DNA of 23,837 bases from Prevotella sp. UBA1378 (GTDB lineage Bacteria; Bacteroidota; Bacteroidia; Bacteroidales; Bacteroidaceae), in the NCBI GenBank assembly GCA_002305505.1, contig DBRC01000022.1, forward strand, positions 96,960 through 120,796, given 5' to 3'. A model generated the notes under the pieces. The model saw only the letters and a list, made by a program, of their open reading frames with translations, was not told the origin of the DNA and did no database searches. Both the position numbers and the translations under genes were made by a program. Below, piece by piece: positions 22,495 to 23,837 of the stretch (positions are counted from its first letter, which is position 1; each line of letters starts with the position of its first letter).

Positions 22495-23677
22495 TACTTC
22501 CTTTGCTTTCTCACATCCCATATATGTGATGTTGAAGCCGGCTGGCCCGCGGTGTAACCTGTCATGCCGCTACTGCTATTATTCGGGGAAACGAGGGCTT
22601 TTCGATGAAACCGCGGATTTTTGTATGGACGATACACTTTTGGAAGCATTCACGGAACAATACATTGCAGCCCAAACACAGGCCGAAGTGCTTTTCACGT
22701 GGCATGGCGGCGAGCCGCTGCTCCGCCCACTGTCGTTCTATCGGAAGGCCTTGGCTTTGCAGCAGCGGTATGCGGGCGGAAAGCATATCGATAATTGCCT
22801 GCAGACCAACGGTACGCTGCTCACCGACGAGTGGTGCCGTTTCTTCAGCGACAACCATTTCCTTATAGGTATTTCCATCGACGGCCCACGTAGATTCCAT
22901 GATGCGCTTCGCGGGCATACGTTCGACCGCGTGATGCACGGTATCGACCTGCTCAACCGTCATGGCGTGCAGTGGAACGCAATGGCTGTGGTGAACAGCC
23001 TGAACGTGGAGTATCCCTTGGAGTTCTACCGTTTCTTTAAGCAGATAGGATGCCGTTATTTGCAGTTTACGCCTGTCGTAGAGCGTGATGACCGCGGAAA
23101 CCTTACAAAGGAATCGGTTTCATCGGAGCAATGGGGGCAGTTCGTTTGCGGAATATTTGATGAGTGGGTGCGGAACGATGTGGGCGGAACCTTTGTGCAG
23201 CTCTTTGATGCCACGCTGGCCAATTGGTGCGGCGTGGCACCGGGTGTCTGTTCGCTGGCCCCGCTGTGCGGTCAGGCGGCAGCAATGGAGTTCAACGGCG
23301 ACGTTTACAGTTGCGACCATTTTGTCTTCCCCGCCTATAAGCTCGGTAATATCCGGCGGCAGACTATAGCCGAAATGATGTACAGCGACCGCCAGCGGCT
23401 GTTTGGTTCAAGCAAGCGCACCTCGCTGCCGCGCCAGTGCCGCGAGTGCCGTTACCTTTTTGCCTGCAACGGGGAATGCCCCAAGAACCGCTTTGCCACC
23501 GACTGTTACGGCCAGCCCGGCCTTAATCATCTCTGTGCCGGCTATTACCGCTTCTTCAGTCATGCGGCTCCTTACATGGATTACATGAAGGCCGAGCTCG
23601 ATGCCGGGCGTAGTCCGGCCAATATCATGGCGGAAGGGAACGGCCATCCGGGGGGCGTCATAAGGGAATCGGAGTAA
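22481..23677 (+). CDS. chuR: Anaerobic sulfatase-maturing enzyme (radical SAM, SPASM domain)
   Basis: This 398-residue enzyme is of the anSME type. It uses S-adenosylmethionine and [4Fe-4S] clusters to oxidise the active-site Cys or Ser of sulfatases to formylglycine in the cytoplasm. The radical SAM motif CX3CX2C is Cys25, Cys29 and Cys32 (CNLSCRYC). TWHGGEPLL, QTNGTLL and ISIDGP are the following barrel strands. The SPASM region carries the auxiliary-cluster cysteines: CSLAPLCGQ, FNGDVYSCDHFVFP, CRECRYLFACNGECPKNRF and LCAGYYRFF. B. thetaiotaomicron needs its anSME (ChuR, BT0238) to use sulfated glycans. No sulfatase gene lies in the window, as expected for an enzyme serving many sulfatases. 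Its ATG lies 14 bp inside the helix-hairpin-helix gene. Confidence 0.92.
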   Translation: MSSSDTSFAFSHPIYVMLKPAGPRCNLSCRYCYYSGKRGLFDETADFCMDDTLLEAFTEQYIAAQTQAEVLFTWHGGEPLLRPLSFYRKALALQQRYAGGKHIDNCLQTNGTLLTDEWCRFFSDNHFLIGISIDGPRRFHDALRGHTFDRVMHGIDLLNRHGVQWNAMAVVNSLNVEYPLEFYRFFKQIGCRYLQFTPVVERDDRGNLTKESVSSEQWGQFVCGIFDEWVRNDVGGTFVQLFDATLANWCGVAPGVCSLAPLCGQAAAMEFNGDVYSCDHFVFPAYKLGNIRRQTIAEMMYSDRQRLFGSSKRTSLPRQCRECRYLFACNGECPKNRFATDCYGQPGLNHLCAGYYRFFSHAAPYMDYMKAELDAGRSPANIMAEGNGHPGGVIRESE

Positions 23678-23773
23678 CGTTCCTTACCCAACCATCAAAT
23701 TCCGCGGTAAAGACGGAAGGGACAGAAACCCTAAAGGCAGGCCAAGGGCAGCAGGCGGATAAGGGGGCAAAAA

Positions 23774-23832
23774 GATTTATAGCTATAAATCCGAGAAATA
23801 TTGCAATAAATCTCGGAAATATTGCAATATTT
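23774..23832. repeat. Palindromic and tandem repeat cluster at the right edge
   Basis: GATTTATAGCTATAAATC (23774-23791) is a perfect 18-bp palindrome. It is followed by two copies of a 21-bp unit, AAATCCGAGAAATATTGCAAT (23787-23807) and AAATCTCGGAAATATTGCAAT (23808-23828), which differ only in the CCGAG/CTCGG core. The second copy runs into a 16-bp palindrome AAATATTGCAATATTT (23817-23832). The window ends at 23837, so the array may continue. It could be a terminator cluster, an operator, or part of a repeat element. Confidence 0.75.
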
Positions 23833-23837
23833 GTTTC

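Noticed and set aside
23774..23837. CRISPR array
   Set aside because: The repeat units are contiguous with no spacers, only two copies are visible, and no cas gene is present.

Overview
The window looks like chromosomal DNA of a gut-type Bacteroidales (phylum Bacteroidota) with a fairly high GC content, roughly mid-50s by eye. Four things support this. Most transcription units start at a Bacteroidota-type -7 box (TAnnTTTG), in two cases with a TTTG box exactly 19 nt upstream. Most genes lack a Shine-Dalgarno sequence. The gene set is typical of the group: GlsA/GlsB-like acyltransferases, a DUF4292 lipoprotein, an EnvC-like LytM protein, an anaerobic sulfatase-maturing enzyme, and a secreted protein ending in a YDL-G-R...GKK tail. 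I see no rRNA, tRNA, CRISPR array, transposase, integrase or phage gene. The window is mostly housekeeping and envelope genes.

Layout. 174-4306 (+): two lipid acyltransferase genes (glycine-lipid O- and N-acyltransferase candidates), followed by a large secreted beta-helix protein whose GTG start overlaps the previous stop. 4329-6333 (-): a small exported protein of unknown function and a dGTP triphosphohydrolase, each with a -7 box only a few bases from its ATG. 6416-11043 (+): a compact operon of dut, a TPR protein, a DUF4292 lipoprotein and an EnvC-like amidase activator, ending at a perfect 12-bp palindrome. 11147-12208 (-): an M20 deacylase of the ArgE type. 12209-12636: a 428-bp AT-rich gap holding a possible 38-codon ORF, followed by a secreted protein of unknown function (12637-13416).

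13582-18448 (+): a P-loop NTPase fused to a CYTH domain (TTD14-like), a long-chain acyl-CoA synthetase, release factor 2 (uninterrupted, with no programmed frameshift), a 47-residue single-span membrane protein, and a stand-alone CYTH protein. A VanZ-like membrane protein (-) overlaps the 3' end of the CYTH gene by 38 bp. Its promoter is interleaved with that of a divergent (+) operon: two tandem NSS-family Na+ symporters of identical length, a triple helix-hairpin-helix protein, and the sulfatase-maturing radical SAM enzyme. The right edge (23774-23832) holds two 16-18 bp palindromes and a 21-bp tandem repeat, cut off by the window end.

Themes. dgt and dut are divergently transcribed, so two dNTP-pool enzymes share one control region. 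The dut-TPR-DUF4292-envC operon joins nucleotide hygiene to envelope and division functions. Two different CYTH proteins lie within 3.4 kb. I found no clearly new multi-gene defence or mobile system. The best candidates for something undescribed are the beta-helix protein coupled to lipid acyltransferases, the AT-rich gap with its small ORF, the two strong Shine-Dalgarno sites in a phylum that rarely uses them, and the repeat cluster at the right edge.
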